Of a DNA stretch of 64,000 bases, positions 44,601 to 51,646 are shown piece after piece; within the stretch, counting starts at the first letter, position 1, and each line of letters begins with the position of its first letter. This stretch comes from Pedobacter sp. KBS0701 (GTDB lineage: Bacteria; Bacteroidota; Bacteroidia; Sphingobacteriales; Sphingobacteriaceae): NCBI RefSeq assembly GCF_005938645.2, contig NZ_CP042171.1, positions 2,480,001 through 2,544,000 on the forward strand, read 5' to 3'. The position numbers and the translations under genes are program-made. Below the pieces are notes generated by a model, which did not search any database, was not told the DNA's origin, and saw nothing but the letters and a program-made list of their open reading frames with translations.

Positions 44601-44859
44601 AGAAATCATCCAGGCACGGCTGCTTATGGTTGAAGGAAAGCTACAGATAGAAGGCGAAGTGATCCATGTGATCGTCAAACGCTGCTTTGATCTCACCAGC
44701 CTCCTGCGATCAATAGACAGGGAGGAAAACAAAAGTTTCCCTGCAGTCACTTTCTCCAGATCTGATGAAAGGACCGCACCCTACTCCGGCAACAAAGATG
44801 TACCAGATAAAGACACCCCAGCAGCTTCAGTTATTCCGGGAGGCAGGAATTTTAAATAA
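41632..44859 (+). CDS. dnaE2: Error-prone DNA polymerase DnaE2 (ImuC)
   Basis: 1075 residues, the normal DnaE2 size. The N-terminal PHP domain ([36 protein letters not shown]) comes first. The C-family catalytic acids are in [21 protein letters not shown]. Then ARPGP-like [17 protein letters not shown], the fingers and HhH parts, and the C-terminal OB-fold ([28 protein letters not shown]). It does translesion and mutagenic synthesis with ImuA/ImuB. It is the last gene of the operon and an ICE-borne copy. Confidence 0.95.
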   Translation: [1075 protein letters not shown]

Positions 44860-45010
44860 ATCATCCATGACATCGGATCATTGGAAACCTATTATCCCGC
44901 AACAGGGATAGCTGTGGGGTACCAGCCCGTGCTTAATGCCTGAAGGCCTATGAGCGGACAGCCCGGCCGTTACCAAAAGAAACAAAAGCATTAAAACATC
45001 TATATACGCA
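44860..45010. other. Short intergenic region
   Basis: GC-rich 3' flank of dnaE2 with several short inverted repeats but no clean terminator with a T-run. No gene is seen. Confidence 0.35.
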
Positions 45011-45038
45011 AAAAAGCTACTGATCTCTACCAGTAGCC
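45011..45038 (-). terminator. Terminator of the first histone-like gene
   Basis: On the minus strand GCTACTG (45037-45031) pairs with CAGTAGC (45022-45016), followed by a T-run (45015-45011). It lies 25 bp after the histone-like gene stop. Confidence 0.7.
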
Positions 45039-45062
45039 TTATATCCCAAAACAGTCTCCTGT

Positions 45063-45242
45063 TTATTTTGCGCTGTTCTTTTTCTCAGTCACCTCCGCCC
45101 TGATCTCCTGGGCAAGGTTTTTAAGGTCCTGCATTGCTTTACGTACACGTGTACCGGCTGCCCCATTTCCACCATCATAAAATTTCGTCACATCAGCCTC
45201 TACTGAAGCGATCACTTCCTGTACCTGTTTGAATTTGTCCAT
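45063..45242 (-). CDS. Histone H1-like small DNA-binding protein, copy 1
   Basis: 59 residues: MDKFKQVQEVIASVEADVTKFYDGGNGAAGTRVRKAMQDL, then KNLAQEIRAEVTEKKNSAK. It matches the Bacteroidota Hc1/histone-H1-like family (AAGTRVRK core, lysine-rich end). It probably binds DNA non-specifically and may silence or compact element DNA. A second copy lies at 50987-51163. Confidence 0.88.
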   Translation of the reverse strand: MDKFKQVQEVIASVEADVTKFYDGGNGAAGTRVRKAMQDLKNLAQEIRAEVTEKKNSAK

Positions 45243-45346
45243 AACTGTTTTTTAAAGGGCCGGATGGCCCAGGCTATTAAATTATTTTGTATTTGGAAAC
45301 CGTATTCCAGCTCCAAAACTAAACATTTCAAGCAGAAAGCAAAAAA

Positions 45347-45676
45347 CTATTGAAAATCCAGATGCCCGGCATCACTGCTTACCCCTATCGCGTTTGCCCT
45401 CCAGAGGATAAAGCCCAGCCTTGCACAGCATTCAGCAACAAAATACTCGATATCCGCAGGTACATCATTTACAATGCGGTAGCGGATCTTGTATTTCGGA
45501 TGATAACTGATATAGACCACCAGGTCATCGTCTGAAAATCCCCTACCTGACAAAGGCTTAAAATGCACCTGTTGAAGTTCCTTCGCCATCCGGATCAAAC
45601 GGTCGTTCATTACTTTGGCCAATGCTTTATCGGGCTTAAAATCTGTCTCTAAAATCGCCAGTACGGTTACGGTCAT
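45347..45676 (-). CDS. Hypothetical protein
   Basis: 109 residues: TVLAILETDFKPDKALAKVMNDRLIRMAKELQQVHFKPLSGRGFSDDDLVVYISYHPKYKIRYRIV. It is alpha/beta with no membrane segment. No family is recognised. It stands at the start of the accessory part of the conjugation region. Confidence 0.6.
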   Translation of the reverse strand: MTVTVLAILETDFKPDKALAKVMNDRLIRMAKELQQVHFKPLSGRGFSDDDLVVYISYHPKYKIRYRIVNDVPADIEYFVAECCARLGFILWRANAIGVSSDAGHLDFQ

Positions 45677-46137
45677 AAAGCAAAAATAGACAGATCAGGC
45701 ACATTATCAAGTGCTCAAAAGCAAGCGCCTGAAAATCAACGAAAATATTTTCACGGATAAAACTATCGCCACAGCTGAAAACACTCCCGGTGTTAAGTTA
45801 AATCTCCAGAAACGCTGCGCCGAAATCGCTAGAGAAAAGAGGAAGTTACTTTTACAATCCGTTTCTAAATTCCCAATACGAACCTTCTTGAAGTTGTATA
45901 ATTGACAGGCCAAATCGCTGAGTGCTCAATAATCATAAAAACGGAAGCTCCAAAACGCTATCAGTAGAGTGATATGAAAAATACAAATCTGCCTTCAACA
46001 ATCAATGGGAATCCTGGCATTTAAAGCGTCTTACATACCTAACAGATTCACTTCATCCATCACTTAAAGCGCCGCAAAAAAAAGCCCTCCCGCAAAAGCG
46101 ATCAGGACTTTAAGCAGCTAAGCCAAACGAAAAAAAT
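45677..46137. other. Gene-free interval
   Basis: A 64-codon plus-strand frame (45711-45905) and an overlapping minus-strand frame of similar size are both open, but neither has a convincing start context. I do not call either. Confidence 0.35.
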
Positions 46138-46452
46138 CTAACAGATTTTTTCAAGCAGGATTAGCAAATCCAACAGGAACTCAAGGCGTACCTCCCCGTC
46201 TGATAAAAAATCGATCAGCCGTTTTTCTGTGATATCCTCAAAAGAAGTATCTACCCAGATTGTCCCATGCATATCTAAGCGCAGGCCTTCGATATACTGT
46301 TCTAGCTCGGCATCAAAAGGAACATGTTCCAGTTCCTTACTATCCACTCGCCTTCCGATCCGACTCAACTCTTTTTGTATTGCGCTGATGATTTCGGTTT
46401 CTGTTTCCCGCAGCTTCTCTTTTAACAGCATGGATGCCTTAATTGTGATCAT
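46138..46452 (-). CDS. Hypothetical ICE accessory protein
   Basis: 104 residues, strongly helical and charged (LLKEKLRETETEIISAIQKELSRIGRRVDSKELEHV, IDFLSDGEVRLEFLLDLLILLEKI). Its start overlaps the end of the next gene by 14 bp, so the two are translated together. No domain is recognised. Confidence 0.6.
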   Translation of the reverse strand: MITIKASMLLKEKLRETETEIISAIQKELSRIGRRVDSKELEHVPFDAELEQYIEGLRLDMHGTIWVDTSFEDITEKRLIDFLSDGEVRLEFLLDLLILLEKIC

Positions 46453-46657
46453 AACCCGATTCCTTTTTATCTCTTAAGAGGTTCAACTTGACAAAAATAT
46501 CGCGCCAGTAGGCCTGCCGTTTCTGATCAAAACGGTGCATCTCGGGCGCATCATCGCTGTGCAGGTAATGGATATAATCGGCCACCTGGTAAATAGCCGC
46601 CTGCAGGTCATCTATTTCAATTAGATTCCCTTCGTCGTCCGTGATGTATTGTTTCAT
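46439..46657 (-). CDS. Hypothetical ICE accessory protein
   Basis: 72 residues, acidic (DDEGNLIEIDDLQAAIYQVADYIHYLHSDDAPEMHRFDQKRQAYWRDIFVKLN). Its end overlaps the next gene and it begins 11 bp after the preceding one. It is part of a four-gene run with 46138, 46669 and 47087. Function unknown. Confidence 0.6.
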   Translation of the reverse strand: MKQYITDDEGNLIEIDDLQAAIYQVADYIHYLHSDDAPEMHRFDQKRQAYWRDIFVKLNLLRDKKESGYDHN

Positions 46658-46668
46658 GGCTCATTCGT

Positions 46669-47037
46669 TTAGGTATACAGAAGTTCTACCGCCTGTTTAA
46701 ACTTTTTGCTCGCTGAATGTGCGGCATATTTAACAATGCGGTCATTAACAAAAAGAGCCGTATAACCGTAAAAAAGCTGGTCAGAAAACACCTTGCTGTT
46801 TTTACGCATGGTGTGGCCATGCTTTTTTAGCAAAGCCGCGCATTCTTCGGACAGGCTGAACCAGTAATCAAAGGACATAAACCCATCCCGCCAATTTTTT
46901 TTATACTCCTCATGGTTTGTTCTAAAATCAGCGCAGACCGCTGCAAGATGATCCAGCAGCGCAGGCATTTCATCGGGAAAAAGTTCAAATAAAAGTCTTC
47001 CTTTCATTGTATTGGTCAATTCAGGTAAAGCTTTCAT
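46669..47037 (-). CDS. Hypothetical ICE accessory protein
   Basis: 122 residues: LLFELFPDEMPALLDHLAAVCADFRTNHEEYKKNWRDGFMSFDYWFSLSEECAALLKKHG. It is a helical soluble protein with conserved-looking aromatic positions. Proteins of this kind are frequent in Bacteroidota conjugative elements, but no function is known to me. Confidence 0.65.
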   Translation of the reverse strand: MKALPELTNTMKGRLLFELFPDEMPALLDHLAAVCADFRTNHEEYKKNWRDGFMSFDYWFSLSEECAALLKKHGHTMRKNSKVFSDQLFYGYTALFVNDRIVKYAAHSASKKFKQAVELLYT

Positions 47038-47086
47038 GATCTGAAAATTTAAGCCAGGGGGAAACTCCCCCTGTACTGGTCAAACA

Positions 47087-47863
47087 TTAATTTACTTTCG
47101 CTGCGATCAGCTTCGCCCAATAGAGGGCATTAACGGAAATATGGCGCTGCCAAGCCCCCTGCGAACCGCTCCAGCGAAAACCGTGGCGTTTTAACTCCTT
47201 ACGGATTTCTTCATTCGGTTTACCCTCAAAAATCATTTGCAGCCTACCTGCCGCCTTGTTCTCCCATACCCGAACGCTGCCAATCTGCTGATCAAATTCC
47301 GCCCTTGCCTCAATTGCTTCGAGCATTTTTATCCTGCTTTCTACCGTTTTGATCTTTGCATTGTTATTGGTCAAACTATAAGAAGGAAAACCAACATAAC
47401 CGCCACGGCTGGTATCATTCAGCTGCGCCCAGATTTCAGCGGTCGCCGATGGCAACAGTAAAAAAGCTGCCTTATCCTGTTTCCTCAGACACCTGTTTGC
47501 AGATTTCATAAAATCTTGCAGGGCTTGCAGCCGGGCAAGTTTCTCCTTTAACTTTGTTAAAGCCCCGGGATCATCGGAAAAAATCGAATCATTTGAGGCA
47601 ATAGTTTCTGCCTTTTCCGCATAATAAGCCGCTTTCTTCTGTTTATCCACAGCACGCCCCATGGTATCATGTATTTTCTCCCTGTACCTGCGGTCCCGTT
47701 TTTCGCTATGGTGACCAATTAAAATCGGCTGCCCCATCGGAATAACCGAAGCCATATCTTTGGCTGCATTATAAAGCTGGTCAGATTTCTGCTCATTTTT
47801 TACCACTTGGGATTTCGCATAAGCTAAGCGGCGATCCCTGCGCTCATTAAAATTGTGTTTCAT
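47087..47863 (-). CDS. DUF3560-like protein
   Basis: 258 residues from MKHNFNERRDRRLAYAKSQ; the longer start at 47956 runs through the preceding terminator and is rejected. The N-terminal segment (ILIGHHSEKRDRRYREKIHDTMGRAVDKQKKAAYYAEKAETIA) has the DUF3560 signature. The C-terminal part (VWENKAAGRLQMIFEGKPNEEIRKELKRHGFRWSGSQGAWQRH) is a second recurring module of plasmid and ICE proteins. The role is unknown; an association with element maintenance is assumed from the family's distribution. Confidence 0.8.
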   Translation of the reverse strand: MKHNFNERRDRRLAYAKSQVVKNEQKSDQLYNAAKDMASVIPMGQPILIGHHSEKRDRRYREKIHDTMGRAVDKQKKAAYYAEKAETIASNDSIFSDDPGALTKLKEKLARLQALQDFMKSANRCLRKQDKAAFLLLPSATAEIWAQLNDTSRGGYVGFPSYSLTNNNAKIKTVESRIKMLEAIEARAEFDQQIGSVRVWENKAAGRLQMIFEGKPNEEIRKELKRHGFRWSGSQGAWQRHISVNALYWAKLIAAKVN

Positions 47864-47884
47864 CTCTTTAAAAATTAAATCAAA

Positions 47885-47921
47885 AAATAAATGCCCTTTG
47901 ATCATGCGCCAAAGGGCATTG
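47885..47921 (-). terminator. Terminator between the 195-residue gene and the DUF3560-like gene
   Basis: AATGCCCTTTG (47890-47900) and CAAAGGGCATT (47910-47920) form an 11-bp perfect stem. On the minus strand a T-rich run follows. It ends the upstream transcript (47928-48515). Confidence 0.75.
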
Positions 47922-47927
47922 AGCATT

Positions 47928-48515
47928 TTAAGCAGGAATAAAGATTTCACTTTCAATCTCTGCCAATTTATCCACGCAAAGACGGTTCACATCCGCCGCC
48001 ACCGCTTTAATGATAAAAGGGTTTTTAGTCGAAAACTCCCTGCCGTTATCGTCCTCAATAGTCAGCGTACAGCCCTGATAAAAATTAACATCTGTCTCCT
48101 CCGCATTATCCTGCTGCGCCACCTCGAATGCCTCCAACGTGCCGATGGTTTCCAATAACTTGCCCCTTTGATTGATGCGGCGAGTCAGATCCAAAGCCAG
48201 TTTAATCGTAGAATCCAAATTCCTGACAGGCTTAAGCTCCCCGGCAGGCATTTTACCCTCGGTTTTATCCGCAACCTCTGCTTTCCCTTTTTCGGCATCC
48301 AGTTTAGCCTTTAGGGTTTCTGCCTTTGCTCCCCCGCCTCCTTTCACCTCTGTTTTAACACTCTCCGGGGATTTATCAAAATCCATGTTCGGCATAATCG
48401 CACTGCCACCAGTGGAAGCCGTAGCGGCAGCACCACCACCAGCTAATCCATTAGCTTTATGATCAACTGAACCATTATTTGCAATTGCGCCAGCATTAAT
48501 TACTGTCGTTTTCAT
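47928..48515 (-). CDS. Hypothetical ICE protein with Ala/Gly-rich N-terminus
   Basis: 195 residues. The first 90 are low-complexity (AGGGAAATASTGGS, KGGGGAKAETLKAKLDAEKGKAEVADKTEGK). The C-terminal 100 (LKPVRNLDSTIKLALDLTRRINQRGKLLETIGTLEAFEVAQ...LTIEDDNGREFSTKNPFIIKAVAADVNRLCVDKLAEIESEI) are a compact domain. Single-gene unit with its own terminator. No recognised function. Confidence 0.65.
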   Translation of the reverse strand: MKTTVINAGAIANNGSVDHKANGLAGGGAAATASTGGSAIMPNMDFDKSPESVKTEVKGGGGAKAETLKAKLDAEKGKAEVADKTEGKMPAGELKPVRNLDSTIKLALDLTRRINQRGKLLETIGTLEAFEVAQQDNAEETDVNFYQGCTLTIEDDNGREFSTKNPFIIKAVAADVNRLCVDKLAEIESEIFIPA

Positions 48516-48678
48516 AACTTCTAAAATTTAAATGTGAATGGAAAAAAAATTAAAACGGCCACTATCAGCAGCCAAACCCTGCTAACGCCTCTGGCGCTAA
48601 CCAGGTCAAAAAACCAGGATCGGTGGGCTTCTGCCTTTTATCGTATTCATGGAACTATGGGTTTAAAAAATATCAGTC

Positions 48679-48700
48679 GGCAGGAGCCTCCTGCCTTTTT
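48679..48700 (+). terminator. GGCAGGA/TCCTGCC hairpin with T-run
   Basis: GGCAGGA (48679-48685) pairs with TCCTGCC (48689-48695) and TTTTT follows. As no plus-strand gene precedes it, it may end a non-coding transcript starting near 48530. Confidence 0.55.
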
Positions 48701-48734
48701 GATAGTCACCCTCACCTGAACACAATCCATTTTT

Positions 48735-48824
48735 CAAGACAAGACTTTGCGGAAAAAAAAACCTCGTGAGCGTTAGCTCACAGGGAAGATTTTTTTCCAG
48801 CAAACCCGCAGGGCACCGGTCTTG
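48735..48824. repeat. Large nested imperfect inverted repeat
   Basis: Five paired segments converge on one 4-base loop (GTTA, 48772-48775): GTGAGC/GCTCAC, CCT/AGG, GGAAAAAAA/TTTTTTTCC, TTTGC/GCAAA and the outermost CAAGAC (48735-48740)/GTCTTG (48819-48824). The structure spans 90 bp in non-coding DNA. Confidence 0.7.
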
Positions 48825-49029
48825 GCGGAAAAGGGATTGTTCAGAAATTTGTGCTCAAAAAAGGTAGAAGCAAAATTTTGTGCAGTTAAAAACACCCTAA
48901 CCGCTCACTTCTATCCTGATTCATCCAAAACCTATTCTTCACCAAAAACGCAGACCTTTTAACCCATAAAAAACAAAATAAAAAAGCCCCCGACGGGCGC
49001 CAGAGGCAAAAAATCAGAAAACAACAAAT

Positions 49030-49605
49030 CTAATACCTCCCCAAACGTCTACCCAGTTCCATCGCCGCCATAACCGAACTTGATTTGGCAATCCCCATCC
49101 CTGCAAAGCGGCAAAGCCCGGGAAAACCCAAAACAGATAATTCCTGCAAGTTTCCCTCTACACTCCCCAGTATACGGTAAGCCAGATCAATTGCCGATTC
49201 ATTGGGTGTACCCGAACCGATCAACATGGCCAGCAGCTCGGTATCAGTCATTGCCGCCGGGCCATTCTCCAGCATTTTTTCTCTTGGCCGAAGCGCTACC
49301 TCCATTCCTTTAATCCCTCTTACCTCCTGCTGCTGGTTCAAAAGGCGCATATCCTGTACGGATTCATAGCCATTCCCATAGTGAGCGGCCATCGTCATCA
49401 AAGAAGAAAAGCTTCCGATCAGCACTTCAAAATCCTCCTGGAATACACGCAGGCGCTCCACACTGTAAGTACCATCTCCTTGCGCATCACTCCTGGTAAA
49501 ACAGATAAAATTACTCCTGTTACGGGCAATCTTATAATCCAAAAAGTAATGCCTTTTTCCTCGTGAGAAACTCTCCGACATCAAAATATTGTGTTTTTTC
49601 ATCAC
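49030..49605 (-). CDS. PUR/DUF3276-like domain fused to RadC N-terminal domain
   Basis: 191 residues. Residues about 8-75 (SESFSRGKRHYFLDYKIARNRSNFICFTRSDAQGDGTYSVERLRVFQEDFEVLIGSF) resemble the PUR-alpha-like DUF3276 nucleic-acid-binding fold. Residues about 105-190 (RPREKMLENGPAAMTDTELLAMLIGSGTPNESAIDLAYRIL...LGFPGLCRFAGMGIAKSSSVMAAMELGRRLG) are the helical RadC/UPF0758 N-terminal region. The JAB/MPN metalloprotease domain of full RadC is missing. It is a probable DNA-binding accessory protein of the element. Confidence 0.75.
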   Translation of the reverse strand: MMKKHNILMSESFSRGKRHYFLDYKIARNRSNFICFTRSDAQGDGTYSVERLRVFQEDFEVLIGSFSSLMTMAAHYGNGYESVQDMRLLNQQQEVRGIKGMEVALRPREKMLENGPAAMTDTELLAMLIGSGTPNESAIDLAYRILGSVEGNLQELSVLGFPGLCRFAGMGIAKSSSVMAAMELGRRLGRY

Positions 49606-49799
49606 TCATAAAATTTAATTACAGACCAAAATTGCCCCCCTTCCCAAAAAATTACAGCAGAAAAAATCAACTTATCTGATAAGGAAAACGGACAACAGTT
49701 TCCAGAAAAAGATAACCGTTCCCAAAGCATCCTAACAGTTTTCATAAAAAATTATCCGATATTAGATATTGGAAACCATTGAAAAACAAGAATAAAACT

Positions 49800-50225
49800 A
49801 TGATCCGGAACACTGCACCAATTGAAAAACAATACTGCCGTTACTGCGAAAAAGAACTCCATGGCAGAGCAGGAAAAATCTTCTGCAATGTAGATTGCAA
49901 AAACAACTTCAACAGCCGCATCCGGGCAACAAAAAGAGCAGAAGAAAACAAACTCTTTCCAGATGTGATCAAGGCAATAAAAAACAATTATAGGATACTA
50001 TTAAGCTATGACCTCAGCAGACTAACAGAAAATGAATATATTACTATAAATAAGGAGGAATTGCGATCAAAGGGGTTTGACCACCGATACTGCACTGGCG
50101 CAAGCCTGGATAACGAACAAAAACTATGGAAATGCTGTTTCGCATTTTGCTGGCATGAAGAAGAAGACTCACTAAGCTTTGCATATGCTCCACACCTAAA
50201 TAGCAATAATCATTTTCACCAATAA
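49800..50225 (+). CDS. Zinc-ribbon protein of unknown function
   Basis: 141 residues from MIRNTAPIEKQYC; an ATG at 49779 adds seven. Cysteines CRYCEKELHGRAGKIFCNVDCKNNFN form a four-Cys ribbon like the one in the protein next to the integrase (8800-9360), so the two share this module. The remainder is helical (FPDVIKAIKNNYRILLSYDLSRLTENEYITI). It is divergent from the PUR-RadC gene. Confidence 0.7.
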   Translation: MIRNTAPIEKQYCRYCEKELHGRAGKIFCNVDCKNNFNSRIRATKRAEENKLFPDVIKAIKNNYRILLSYDLSRLTENEYITINKEELRSKGFDHRYCTGASLDNEQKLWKCCFAFCWHEEEDSLSFAYAPHLNSNNHFHQ

Positions 50226-50291
50226 CCTGTGGAATAAAATATTTCCGGGCAAAGCCTTCAATCCATTATCTTTGCTCCAATGAGTCTACCC

Positions 50292-50510
50292 ATGCGCATC
50301 ACCTTTGAGAACAAAGATTATACCTATACCGTTCTCACAAAAATCATCAATACAGAAACCAAGGAAATAAAAATTAGTTTAGAAAGCGAAGAATTAACAT
50401 TGGTGCGAAACTACGACAAAGAATGGGATGCCCTCGAACGGACTGTCGGTGATGATCACGGCCTAATAAAAGCAATAGCAAAAAACATCGCTTTACGTTA
50501 CCGCTTATAA
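50292..50510 (+). CDS. Small hypothetical protein
   Basis: 72 residues from MRITFENKDYTYTVLTKI; an ATG at 50280 adds four. A beta-rich first half is followed by a helix (DHGLIKAIAKNIALRYRL). It lies downstream of the zinc-ribbon gene, same strand, 66 bp gap. No function is recognised. Confidence 0.6.
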   Translation: MRITFENKDYTYTVLTKIINTETKEIKISLESEELTLVRNYDKEWDALERTVGDDHGLIKAIAKNIALRYRL

Positions 50511-50931
50511 GCTAGAATTCAAAATAATTTAGAACACAGCAGAAAAAAACATCCTGTAATATGTAATAAGTCTTTCTCCTTACCTAATTTTTTTTGTGCT
50601 CCGGTATCGCTTAACAGGTTTTGTCTTCCCGAAATTCAACCATAACAAAACCTCAGCAATACCAGCTAAATCCATCCTAATCAAGAACTGTCCTGAATAT
50701 CGGGAACAATACGATGATGCTCATCATAGTCCAACATATGTTTATTGGAACTAGTATTAAGAACGATATCCCTTAAAACTTCATATTCCAATCCCTATCA
50801 TCTTCTTCAATATCATTGCCCATTACCCTAGCTCGATCTGCTTTGTACTAAGGGATCTACAAGTCTTTATAGAAAACGATCCCTGCCTAAAGCTTTAATT
50901 TAGTTACTTTTACAGAGATACTTGATAATAA
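50511..50931. other. Gene-free interval
   Basis: AT-rich, with stops in all frames. It ends in the terminator of the second histone-like gene. No RNA or repeat is seen. Confidence 0.4.
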
Positions 50932-50958
50932 AAATGCCTGACTAAAACAGTCAGGCAT
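50930..50958 (-). terminator. Terminator of the second histone-like gene
   Basis: ATGCCTGACT (50934-50943) and AGTCAGGCAT (50949-50958) form a 10-bp perfect stem with a 5-base loop. On the minus strand TTTTTATTAT follows. Confidence 0.8.
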
Positions 50959-50986
50959 CCAAATAAACCACAAAACCAACCTTAAA

Positions 50987-51163
50987 TTAAACGTTCTTTT
51001 TCTTCGTACTCACTTCAACACGAATCTGCTGCGCAAGTATCTTCGCCTGCTGCATAGCAATGCGTAACCTCGTACCTGCCGACTTATTTCCTTTTGCATA
51101 AAATTTCAGGGCATCTTCTTCTGCTCCCAAAACAAGCGCCTTTAACGAATCAAATGTTTTCAT
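50987..51163 (-). CDS. Histone H1-like small DNA-binding protein, copy 2
   Basis: 58 residues: MKTFDSLKALVLGAEEDALKFYAKGNKSAGTRLRIAMQQAKIL and a lysine-rich end (VSTKKKNV). It is co-linear with copy 1 (45063-45242): K-F-Y, G-N, AGTR-R and AQ-IR-EV are shared. Two divergent copies in 6 kb suggest different timing or partners. It is immediately followed by its own terminator. Confidence 0.88.
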   Translation of the reverse strand: MKTFDSLKALVLGAEEDALKFYAKGNKSAGTRLRIAMQQAKILAQQIRVEVSTKKKNV

Positions 51164-51215
51164 AACAATCGTTTTAAAAATTAAAAAATCACAAGTTAAT
51201 AACCAAAGCTGGGCG

Positions 51216-51620
51216 TTAGGCCATAGTCATTCCGCCATGTTTATCCAGACTCAGTTGGCTTCCCTTAGCCGATACAATAGTTACTCCATATTGGGTCTCA
51301 AATTCTGCCTGCTTTAACAATAGCCAACCTACATCCCTGGAAAGATTGCACATCTCTGCCACAACCACCATATCCAGTTTCCCACCTGAATTTTGTACTA
51401 TACCCTCTAAAATCTGGCAGGACATGCTCCTTTCAGCTTCTTCAGACAGTACAACCCTGAGCTCGATACCATTTTCCTGGCAATAATCACATATACGTTC
51501 AGCCTGCTGATCAAGCTCGTGGGGATCCCCGTAGCGATTAAACCTGGCGTAGGCAACAGCGGCCAGTATTTTATTCTCCTCTTCCCCCAGTATGAAATTC
51601 CCCTGACCAGTCAACACCAC
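51216..51620 (-). CDS. Serine-recombinase-like protein without the catalytic serine
   Basis: 134 residues. LAAVAYARFNRYGDPHELDQQAERICDYCQENGIELRVVLSEEAERSMSCQILEGIVQ...GKLDMVVVAEMCNLSRDVGWLL follows the resolvase N-terminal fold (YAR, QQ, R.SR.D). The nucleophile serine in YARVS is replaced by N (YARFNR). There is no C-terminal DNA-binding domain. It cannot be an active recombinase, so it is possibly a regulator. It lies 26 bp downstream of the 435-residue gene and is probably in the tra operon tail. Confidence 0.7.
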   Translation of the reverse strand: MVLTGQGNFILGEEENKILAAVAYARFNRYGDPHELDQQAERICDYCQENGIELRVVLSEEAERSMSCQILEGIVQNSGGKLDMVVVAEMCNLSRDVGWLLLKQAEFETQYGVTIVSAKGSQLSLDKHGGMTMA

Positions 51621-51646
51621 ACAGCAAAAAAATCAATAAAATAGGC

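Larger units (their letters stand above)
48516..49029. other. 500-bp non-coding region with strong secondary structure
   Basis: No gene is present. It contains a terminator-like hairpin (48679-48700) and a large nested inverted repeat (48735-48824). It may be a structured RNA, an oriT-like site or a regulatory leader. Confidence 0.5.

Noticed and set aside
45711..45905. 64-codon plus-strand frame and its minus-strand overlap
   Set aside because: Both are open in the same bases, neither has a start context or protein-like features that decide between them, so no gene is called.
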